Assembly: GCA_006386115.1 (NCBI GenBank)
Contig: VFIW01000150.1
Span: 1-64,000, forward strand
Length of the DNA: 64,000 bases
Direction of reading: 5' to 3'
Source of the DNA: Globisporangium splendens
Taxonomy: Eukaryota; Oomycota; Peronosporomycetes; Pythiales; Pythiaceae
The position numbers and the translations under genes are program-made. This document shows positions 9,716-18,578 of the stretch, one piece after another (position 1 is the stretch's first letter; every line of letters begins with the position of its first letter). The notes beneath the pieces were generated by a model. That model ran no database searches. It saw only the letters and a program-made list of their open reading frames with translations, and was not told where the DNA came from.

Positions 9716-11024
9716 TTCGTCGCTGTGCTCCTGTCAAAGAAATAGAAGTGGAGAGAGTGAGTACTGTCATTATATTCCGCAGCTTTGAGGTCTTTCAGCA
9801 TCGCCATTGTCTCTTCCATTTTGCCGTCATTTCGGTTTCTCGCTGCTTGCAAGATGGCTTCCACGATTCGTCCGGTCGATTGGTGATCTTTGTAAACCTG
9901 CGTTGCATCCGATAATTTGTCGACCAGCTCTTCTTCCACCTGAGCTGCGATGGTATTATGGAAGCGGAAGAGGGTGTCCCATCACACACTCGCCGTAGGA
10001 ATTGAGGCAGGTGTCGAATCAGGAGTTCGCCTTCCACGATCGCTAGCATGATTTCCCATTCCATCGTTGTCGGCTGGCGCAGGGTTACTGAGTACTCGAA
10101 CTTTTGTTTGAAGTGTCGGATCATGTTGCATTGTTCCTCCTCCGAGTATTTGTCCGATTTGAAGGTGAAGGGTTGGGTGCCTTGCTCTTTGGCTTTTGTT
10201 TGACTGTTGGTGCTGGTTTGCGAACCCCATGGCGAAGCCTTGGTTTCTTCTGCCAGCTTGTTCTGGTCAATTCTCTTTTGGATAAGCGCCACCACTGTCC
10301 ACGATGACCGGTGCATATCCTTGCATAAATCTTGGATCGTCCGCTTCCACTCCGGAAAGGATTTTCCCTTTTCAATTGCCAGTAGACGGAAAAGGTCTAC
10401 CAGCGCGTCCGCTTCTTCTCCATTGAGTGTTGGGTAATTGTCGTTCGCCTTTTTTGGTTTCTCCAGAATCCGCATCCCGTTGTAAAGAGCCGTGAACATT
10501 AACCGCACTTCGTATTCAATCTCCACTTTGTTGACCGCGTTTGGTGACACACGCAACTTTGCGGCGAGGGCTTCGTATCTCTCCACTGGTGTAGTCTCCG
10601 TCGACGCTTCTTTTCGAGAACCTTCCGCACGCGATGGTGTCGTGCCCTCTTCAATGGTCCTTATCTTTTCTTGTCCTCCTGCTTTTAATTGGGCCGTATC
10701 GTTCGTATGCACAGAATCTAGGGCTCCCCCTTCTTCGTGCTGCGACGCTCGTACAGCCAAATCTGCGTCGACTTGCGCACGTCCACTCCGCAGCGCGGTG
10801 GCTGTCTTTGTGGAAACACCTTCTGGAGCTTCCTTCCGCGCGGCCCCCTCCTTTGGTTGCTCCATATTCGTCATGGAGACCTCAGGAGAAAGCATTCGCT
10901 TATCGCTCTTTATAAAGGCTCGTATACTCAGTTCAGTGTATTCGCCCCTTTCCAATGATCTTGGCAGTGGACTGTCGATTGTCGTCGTGGTACTTGTACT
11001 CCCGATACAAACAGCTGGTACCAA
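9544..11024 (-). pseudogene. LINE-2 ORF1 N-terminal part, split by two frameshifts
   Basis: Two overlapping minus frames carry the N-terminal part of ORF1. The first (11,024 down to about 9,960) has about 355 meaningful residues, rich in Glu, Lys, Ser and Thr. The second (9,939-9,544) continues the same protein: its HFYFFDRSTATKW stretch matches RLTFIVKDQSTASKW in the ORF1 of LINE-A copy B. The third frame is the 938-residue one. Frameshifts therefore fall near 9,940-9,960 and between about 9,660 and 9,600. Together the pieces would make an ORF1 protein of roughly 1,350-1,400 residues. The first frame opens with TTG at 11,024; the real initiator is uncertain. Either this copy is inactivated or these are sequencing indels. 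Confidence 0.65.
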
Positions 11025-11075
11025 GGCTGTCTGTCCTGTAGAAGGCTAGATCGAAAGTATTCTCTGGGTGAGCAG

Positions 11076-11581
11076 ATGAGATGATAAGAAATCTATTGAA
11101 CGTAAAGTTTAAGATTTCCCGGGGAAGAGAATTGGTAGGTTCTCAGCTATCATATCCTGCCGTAACACAAGCATTCTCACACTTGCGTCCGGGGTTTTCG
11201 TGATTTCTAGTTTTTATGTCATTTATTTTCTTCGTGTGGGCGCATCGTCACTTGTGGGTTTCATTGCGAGGGGTCTTGGTGCGGCAGAGCCGGTTGGCTT
11301 TGTCACGGGGGTCTTGAGCTGCGCGGTGTGGTGGCCGCAGACAGCGGGGGGTCTTGTGCTGCGTCGCTTGTTAGCGACGTTGCCGGTTCATTGTGCTGCG
11401 TGACGATTGGTCACGTACAGCGTGTCAATAGTCGTGCTCAAATTGGTCGTGCATTCCATTCCTCACCACCCCAGGGCCTCCAAGAAGGAGGGATTCTCTC
11501 CCAGGGATGGGCCGGCCCAAACTGGACCGCTGAGGCTGGAACTGGACCGCTTGTGCTTGACTTGGAATATTGGAGAATGTC
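11076..11581 (-). mobile_element. 0.5 kb insertion at the same target site as LINE-2
   Basis: The segment lies between two further copies of tctctgggtgagcag (11,061-11,075 and 11,582-11,596), so it is a separate insertion using the same site as LINE-2. Its low-coordinate end (gagatgataagaaatc...gtttaagattt) loosely resembles the LINE-2 3' end (agagaaggtaattc...gtttaagaatt). This suggests a minus-strand, 5'-truncated or non-autonomous relative. No open frame with a recognisable domain was seen. A SINE is possible, but no convincing tRNA-type promoter boxes were found. Confidence 0.55.
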
Positions 11582-11849
11582 TCTCTGGGTGAGCAGCATC
11601 AGGCTGAGGCGGTGTCTGGCCCATCATGCCTCTTTTTATTTCTTCAACGCGATGGGGATCCCAACCAGGACATGCGGAATTCGTACCGCCACCATCAGGA
11701 GGCTGTTCAGGAGGAGGCTCCGTCATTGGTCGAAACTCCGAAAACAGCTGGTTACTGAAGGATGGGACGCTGGCTCTTGATTGGTTCTTGCTTGAGTCTT
11801 GGGGCTTGGTATTGCGTAATCTGTGGGGTAGACCGCAAATTTCACAATG
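11582..11849 (-). mobile_element. LINE-A copy A, 5' end
   Basis: This matches 20,994-21,260 of copy B almost base for base and ends at the same nucleotide (cacaatg). That supports 11,849 and 21,260 as the true element 5' ends. The minus frame is open here and reads HCEICGLPH at the extreme 5' end, then a Pro-rich stretch (MTEPPPEQPPDGGG) and GWDPHRVEEIKRGMMG. The ORF1 therefore begins upstream of the copy B start, most likely at the Met of MTEPPPEQ. Copy A keeps the frame where copy B has lost one base. Confidence 0.8.
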
Positions 11850-11875
11850 ACCAAGTTCCTTGACAACATTATCTT
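11850..11875 (+). mobile_element. 26-base remnant of LINE-A copy C left of copy B
   Basis: The 26 bases from accaagttcc to attatctt match the LINE-A polymerase region (reverse complement near 15,765-15,785 in copy B) and run directly into the sequence at 21,272. Its last 11 bases, aacattatctt, are repeated at 21,261-21,271. It is the part of copy C that lies left of the inserted copy B. The 5' end of copy A abuts it on the other side. Confidence 0.75.
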
Positions 11876-11986
11876 TTATCTTTATCTTTATAAGGTGAGG
11901 TATATTTAGGTTCATCTTCGTGACCTACAATATCCATTCTCCTACCTAATCTTCATTGCGAATTTCATCTAGGAGTGTAAATGTGT

Positions 11987-14650
11987 CTACAGCGCGGATT
12001 GCACTAGATCACTTCTGAATGCTAAATAATCTCTGACCAGGATGGCATGTTCTCTTGGTCCTATGTGAGGCTGCCTTGTGTTGTCCAATGACCTTGGGTC
12101 TTCCGAACTTCGCATAAGCCAATGCATTACGTCGTTGTCAAGATCCTGGGTGAGATTGTTGAAAGCAGCTCTTTGAGTTGGGAAGTGGACCTGCGTTGAG
12201 GTTCTGGTATCCATGGCTAGGTTGGCAGCTGAGTCCGCCATCTTGTTGAAGGCACGGTAGTGATGGTACCATCCTCGGATGTCGATGCAATCCGCGAGTC
12301 GTCGACTTGTCAGGTATAAACGTGCCAATCGGTGCTGTCGAGGGGACCGATGCATTCTCTGTTGGGAGATAATCAGTGCACTGTCTCCAATCACGTACAA
12401 CGGTTCGAAGTGACTGCGTTGGGCTTCTCGGAGTCCATGTATGAGACCCCAGTACTCGGCAAAGTTGTTGGTCGTGTCCTTCCTGCTATAAGCCATGCTC
12501 GCGGCCCAAATTAAACTGGCTGTGTGCGAGTCCTTGTGGACACGCACGATAATGGATCCAGTCCCTCCTGGTCCTGGATTGCCGCGTGATCCACCATCGA
12601 AAAACAACAGGTAAACGCCGCGAGTATCATTTGGAGTCAAGGGGATGGCGTCGGTTTGGCTGAGAAAGCAGTCGACATATGCCTTGAGAACTGCTGCAAC
12701 TGTGTGACCGTCCGAGTCTCCAGCTTGCGCTTCAGCGAGTCGTGTGAGGTTTCGCATTCCTGCCTCTAATCTGGTCATCATGATCGCCATCTCAGCAGTC
12801 GATTCGATTGGATCCGAATCCATGCGTCGCAGATGCGCACACCAAATGGCATGTATGAGCGACGCGCTCATATATCGCCACAGCATGTGTGCGACGGAAT
12901 AGAGGTGATCTTGATGTTCATTGGAGAACTTGTGTCCGATAATGTGTCTCTTGATCGTGGTCCATGCACGCCTTGGAGTATCTGGTAGATCCAGACTGAA
13001 GATCCAGATTGCGGGGTCGTGACCAGGAGTGATTCCGATCTTCGCCCATAGCGCATAAAAGTAGTTCCACACCAGTTTGGCTTTCGGACACTCCCAGAAT
13101 AGATGTTGAACAGAAGATTGGACAACTTGGGAACATTCAGGATTCGAGCAGGATAGATCAGCTTTCTCCTAGTTCCACATGGAGAGTCGGTTGGCTTTCA
13201 GCCGGAGAAGAGTCTGGGCTGTATAAGCAGTAATCCCTGGGATGTTGTGTAATTCGCTCCATTGGATTAATTGCAGTCCTGGCCACAGAGATCCTGCTGT
13301 ATGGACAGCTTTGTTGACTGCTGCATCTCGAGTATCTTTGCCAATTTGTGTCCTCGTTGCTGCAACTTGTTGCCGATAGAAAGATCTGGTCGTATTGTAT
13401 CGTCCGTTGCCACCCCATAGTTGCACGATTCTTGTGAAACGTGGATGTGCATGGAACGACACCTTCTGTCCGTTCAAGTCTCTTGTTGCCATGACGTCAC
13501 AGTCCGTTGCGGAGTGAACTGTATGCGTAGCTTTGACTAGGGTCGTGTCGACGTGGGTCAGAGTTGCTTCACTGGTGTGCAGATGCCATTCGTGGTTATA
13601 ATGGTGTTGCCCGTTGTACAGCCGAAGCACATTTGTTTGCTGTGGTCGATACAGAAGCTGTGGGAAGTTGGATACCAACGTAGCACATAACCGCTCGAGC
13701 GCTCGAATAGACGGCCGGGAGAATCCGGAGATTCCACATGTTGGGATGAAGTTAAGCACTCCTGGTCTTATCCACTCCCATCGAAGTATGTCACCCAGTT
13801 GTGCTGTTCCAACTGATAATGATGTGTGAGCAAGCTTGTAAGGGGAGCCGTTGGAATCAAGAAGCCACCCATCTGCAGTCGAGGTCATGTATGGCAGCCA
13901 TTCTGCACAGAATGTCCCACGTAGCTTTCGTCCTTCAGCGATGATACCTGGAAGCCTGTCAGACATTTTAGAGCTGAGGTCGATCTGGAACACATCGCCA
14001 TCCCATTGAGTCTGCACAATTGTCGACTTGAAGTGCTCGTAACACCAACGTACATTATCACGTTCTCTGGGCTCATAGGGTCGAGAATGGAGCGACGCAC
14101 ATAATGCTGCGCCAGTTGTCCACATGTTATCACGAAGCTGGAGTGGCCGCCTTGGAATTGCATCGAGCGGCGTGATGTACGTCGAAGAAGCCCTTGTGTT
14201 GTGCAGCAAGATTTCCCCGATGACCTGATCGATGTGAGAGGTAGTGATTGCCCATTTGGAGACTGCTGTGGCACTCATCGTCATCAGCTCAGTTCTGATG
14301 TTGGGTACTGACAAGCCTCCATTCATTTTTTTGAGCTCAGCTTGTTCTTCCTTCATCCACGGTTTCGCAGGTTTACCATTCCTTGAGCCCCAGACAAATT
14401 GTTTCACTAGGTCGTGTAGCTGATTGACAATAGCCGTAGAGGGCCAGGAGTGCCTGGCCACGTAAAGCACTTTGGGTATGATGACGGCACTGGCAATTGC
14501 TGCGCGTTGGGCGACAGAGTGAGTTTTGAGACGCGCAAGTCGAAGTCTGACACGTAAGGCTTGGATGCACTTGGACCAGTTACTTGCATTCGAAGGCGTT
14601 TGTCCGACTTGGATGCCGAGGTAGCGGCAATGTTCCTCACGTTGTAGCAC
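11987..14650 (-). pseudogene. LINE-A copy B ORF2: thumb/connection, in-frame TAG, zinc finger and RNase H
   Basis: One frame runs from 14,650 to 11,987 with a single stop, TAG at 13,169-13,171. Upstream of it is the connection region, ending NRLSMWN. Downstream, in the same frame, come CSNPEC...HLFWEC, the LINE CCHC finger, and then RNase H with FFDGGSRGNPGPGGTG, NNFAEYWG, IGDSALI and KMADSAANLA. No ATG lies close behind the TAG; the first downstream Met comes well after the finger. A complete RNase H product therefore needs readthrough. A 2-base loss near 14,675 separates this block from the RT core. Confidence 0.85.
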
Positions 14651-14681
14651 ATGAATGTCACTGACTGACTCTTCGGTGGGG

Positions 14682-15266
14682 CTATTCCTTGTTCAGCGGT
14701 AATACTGCAGATTTGTGCCGATTGACTCGAAGCCCAGAAGCTGCTCCATATTTGTCCAGGATTGCAAACACGGCACTAATATCCTTGGGATCGCTAAGAT
14801 AAATGGTCGTGTCGTCTGCGTATCCTCCAAGTCTGACTTCAGTTGCGCATCCTGCTGCCTGGAGTTCAACGCCGCGTATTTCGTCACTCTCTTCGATTTT
14901 CCGATAAAGAACCTCTAACGCCAAGATGAAGAGAAGAGGGGCCAGCGGACATCCTTGACGAATTCCGGATGTTACGTTGTACTTTCTCGACAGGAAACCG
15001 TTGACAATGAACTTGTAAGTGGTTTGAGAGTGTAACACCTTCACTAAGTGTACGAACTTCAATGGGAATCCAAGATGCTGGAGCGCTTGTGCCAGAAAGC
15101 TGCGATCGAGTGAATCATAGGCTTTAGCAAAATCAAGGAGCAACGCGATCGCTCTGGACATGGCGGGGTCGCTGTGGCCCGCTGTTGCGCAGCCAATAGC
15201 ACATCGATCGTAGTTGGGATTGCTCGCCCTGGAACGAAACCAGCTTGCATGTGATGGATAAGCCAA
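14682..15266 (-). pseudogene. LINE-A copy B ORF2: reverse transcriptase core
   Basis: This block has LLLDFAKAYDSLDR, GIRQGCPLAPLLFIL and the catalytic GGYADDTTIYLS, followed by LRVNRHKSAVLPL. It continues the fingers domain of 15,059-17,488 after a frameshift near 15,150-15,200. It ends at a premature TAG near 14,682, where copy C reads on (NEEYSSTEESVSD). The sequence indicates a once active polymerase now split into pieces. Confidence 0.85.
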
Positions 15267-17488
15267 GGGAGCACGGTTCGTAATCTGGTTGCAAATATCC
15301 GTGTGAATATTTTGTAATCAGAGTTGAGGAGTGCGATTGGCCTGTAGTCCAGCGGCGATGCAGCAGAGACGGACTTTTTTATGCAGTGAATATGTGCTTC
15401 ACTGAACGAACTTGGTAGAACGCATTCGGGTATCCACAAGTTGAAAAGTCGCTCGAATAGACCGGTAATCTCGTCACAGTGGTCTCTGTACCAGTCGTTG
15501 CCGAGTTCGTCAGGACCGTGAGCTTTGCCTCTCTTGCATTTCTTCACAGCCTGTTTAATTTCACTCGAATCGATCGGTTTGAGCAGGAAGCCTAATCTGT
15601 CCGACGGAGGAATAGCTGTTCCTGGATCAAGGATTTGATCGATGTCAGTTTGCAGAGTGGGCGCCTGTTGCATGATTGTTTTCCATCCTTCTCCCATGTC
15701 GTCGGCAAGTTCTCGTGAACGCATGGGTCCGTAAGTCGCTGTGCCACCGAGTGTGAAGATAGTGTTGTCAAGGAACTTGGTCGAGATACGCTTGTAGAAG
15801 GATTTGCTCGTTTTTCGTTCATGATGCATGTGCTCCCGAAAAATGCGGTCCCGTTTCGAAGCCTGCCACTTCGATTTGCATTCTGCAATGGCACGACGAA
15901 TACTCGTGGCGGTGGTAAGAAACTCTTGCGACAACTCCACGTTATGATCACCCACCGCTCCACCAGAGTGATCGAGCATCTGCACTTCCGATTCTGAGAG
16001 GCGTCGTTGCAACCTCTGGATTTTCTTCTTGTATCCTTGATTCAATCTGGCGAAGTACGATTTTTTAGCTTCAAGGTACCCGATCCTGAGCGCGATCTTG
16101 GCTTCATCCCACCAATTTGCTGTGGCCAGAGCATAATCACGAGGCGAAGAGTAACGTCCACGTAATTCATCAAGTTGATCATGGGCTTTTTCGAAGAAAT
16201 CTTTTCCAATACTCGCCGCAAGCGCCGCTGCATTCTTCGGAAGTGGATAGACAACTCGAGGTTTCTTGCTTTGGATCACCTTGTCAGGAGCAGCTACCCG
16301 GATCGTGACTCCATTGTGATCGGAGAATGGACCAGCTACGCTTTGGTAGACGCTGCGAACCCAGTCGAGATGGTCATTGCTGCAGTACCATTGGTCGAGC
16401 CTACTGCTGGCACTGTCGCCTGAAGGCAGTGTATAGTAGTAGGTGTGATGCTGTCGATGGAATGCTTTGACGTCTCGTGTGTCCGTGGCGCGAAGAGCAT
16501 CATCCTCGAGGGTGTCAACAAGATTCAATTTCTGGAGCAGTTTCTTCAATTCCCTGGAATCGTGCACTTTGTTGTGGGTGTTGTGAGACCTGTCTGCCAT
16601 CTGGTTGAGAGTGCAATTAAAGTCTCCACCGCACAGAATGGGTCCATCATGTGACGAGAGGAGACCTGATAGTGCTCTGTAGAAAGCTTCCCTTGCAAAT
16701 ACGGTAGAAGGAGCGTAGATGTTGAGAAGTAACACCGTTTCACCACGCAACGTCACCGTAGCTGCCATCCAGTGCGCATTCCACTGATCCTGCTTATATG
16801 GAGCCAGTGTAGGTATGCACGAATAGGGATTCAACAAGATCGCCACTCCTCCTTTGCGCTCGGTGGAAGCTGACCAGAGAGAAAGTCTGGGATCCGACTC
16901 TTCTGATGGTTCCTGAAAACCCCAACTTCGACGAAATCTGGATTGCATTGATGCCACTTCGGTCTCCAGGACGTGCGTTTCTTGGAGAAAGACAATGTCC
17001 AATGATCCCGAGTCATCAGTCTGTCGAAAATGTGAAAACCACGCGTTCAGATTGGCGTCGGATTTGGAGAACCCCATCACATTCTGTGTGTGGAATCCAA
17101 CAGTTAGCTCATGGCGAGCACTGACTGTCGCACTGCGCCTTCTGGGTCGGTGGTTGTCACGACGAGCTTGGGTTGTGGGTTGATATGGTCGCAACGGTAG
17201 TCCATCGCCGGAATACGTTGATATGCCTTGTATTCCACGCTGTACTTCCGCCGGAGAGACAGTTGAGCCATCTCCCCCTGCTCGCACTGAACTGCCACCA
17301 AGTACAGTGCGAGTTGAGGCACCATGGGTGCCTTTAGTTCTGATTGTGCCGCTGTTGGACCTCCAGCTCATGCTGGTGCGCCAATAGCGACCATGACGTC
17401 GTCGTGCCCACAATCGCATCAATTGCTGATTGAAGAGAAGACGAACGCCAATATTCTTCAGCTCGGGTTTCAGGCATAACGTGACCAA
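15059..17488 (-). pseudogene. LINE-A copy B ORF2: APE endonuclease and RT N-terminal part
   Basis: The frame of about 809 codons overlaps the end of ORF1b. The endonuclease starts near residue 127 (HELTVGFHTQNVMGF) and shows FLQETH, GGDFNCTLN, SRLDQWY and FSDHNG. The RT part shows KAHGPDELGNDWYRD, YRPIALLNSDYKIF and AGFVPGRA before the frame is lost. The leading ~125 residues are basic and Ser/Arg-rich and may not be translated as part of ORF2; the listed first codon is TTG, so the initiator is unclear. Confidence 0.85.
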
Positions 17489-18578
17489 CGGCTTCGTGCT
17501 TGGGGAACATGCTGGGCAGTAGAAGACTTATCACATTGAGAATTGCCCATTTGTCTGGGTCAATGGGTCGCGAGACGGTCGCGGTCAATAGGCTATCATC
17601 TAGCTTTTCAAGTCTGTTCCACTGCTTGATGTTGTCAGTCATGGACCAACGAGCGGAGCCTTGCGGACAGGCGTCAACAGCCGATGCCCATTTCTTACAA
17701 AAGGCTCGCACTTGCGCGCTAACTGCATCGTCAGCTGAGTGATGCCGGATTAATGCGCGTTGAGCTTGACTGTTTATGCTGTGCCCAAAATCAAGAAGCT
17801 TTTTCACTGGGAACATGCGCAAGACCTCCAGTGGAAAAGGCAGTGCACAAATGAGCGCACTTAGAGCATCCACGTGACTGGGAATCCATCCAGTCAATTT
17901 GGAGACGTCGCTTGGATCAACTGAAGGCAAGCTGAATCTTCGATTTTGTCGAGTCGCCGTGGTCCAGTCGTGCATGGCTTTGTTGTTTGCACGAAAATGC
18001 TGTCTTCGAAGGGCTTGTTCAGCAGCCGTCAATTGTTCGAGCTCCTCTTTCGATCCAACCAATCGTTCAACCAGAGACTTGCGTGCTTGCCCATCGTCCT
18101 GGACAGAGTGAGACGGTGAGGAAGGAGGCGTCTCAAATTCGCCGCTTTCACTGTCGTTGGAAAAGGTTGACTCTTGACTGGCCTCGGATTGACCTGGTGT
18201 CGTTGAAGCCGCTGCTTTTAAAACTGAGGACGCAAGTTCTGGGATCTTTCGTGCCCGTGGCCGATTTAACGTATGAGAGTGGGAATCTGGTTCTCGCTCC
18301 GGTTCCTGGAATCGATGTTCATCATCCGTCGACCCTGTAACTAGTCCACTACCCATCGCCGCATTGATTTCTGGCCCGGGACCAAAGACACTCGTTGGGT
18401 CTGCATCTCGAGATTCAGCAGAGTCAATGTGTCCAAAATCTTGGTCAGCGCTGCCTGGAGTTGGCTGGTTCATCGAGGGAGGACCATTGCCTGCATCCTC
18501 GGTACCATTTTGACTGCGCATTTCCTGGTGAAAGGCTTTAGTCACCTCTGCTGGCAGAGGGGAGAGTGGCTTGACCAT
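17334..18578 (-). pseudogene. LINE-A copy B ORF1, C-terminal part
   Basis: This is a 414-codon frame that begins with an ATG at 18,578 and overlaps the end of the 848-codon frame by 41 bases. The acidic/Ser-rich first half is followed by a helical region (KLTGWIPSHVDALSALI, LDFGHSINSQAQRALI). That region corresponds in position to the C-terminal quarter of LINE-2 ORF1, so the two frames are best read as one ORF1 broken by a frameshift. A separate, overlapping ORF1b reached by reinitiation cannot be excluded from one copy. Confidence 0.65.

Larger units (their letters stand above)
1776..11059 (-). mobile_element. LINE-2, near full-length non-LTR retrotransposon
   Basis: The 9.3 kb element reads from right to left. 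ORF1 (11,024-6,899) is a nucleic-acid-binding protein with a CCHC knuckle and an OTU-like domain. ORF2 (6,849-1,822) has APE endonuclease, reverse transcriptase and RNase H. The 3' untranslated end (1,776-1,821) finishes in an (AG)n tract on the plus strand, which is (CT)n on the element strand. It is flanked by the 16-base direct repeat ttctctgggtgagcag at 1,760-1,775 and 11,060-11,075, the expected target-site duplication, which shows insertion into LINE-A copy A. ORF1 begins only about 35 bases inside the 5' end. Domain order and the RNase H domain fit the I/R1/LOA/Tad1 group of LINEs; the exact clade is not determined. Two frameshifts in ORF1 and one TAG in ORF2 separate this copy from a fully open element. 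Confidence 0.9.
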
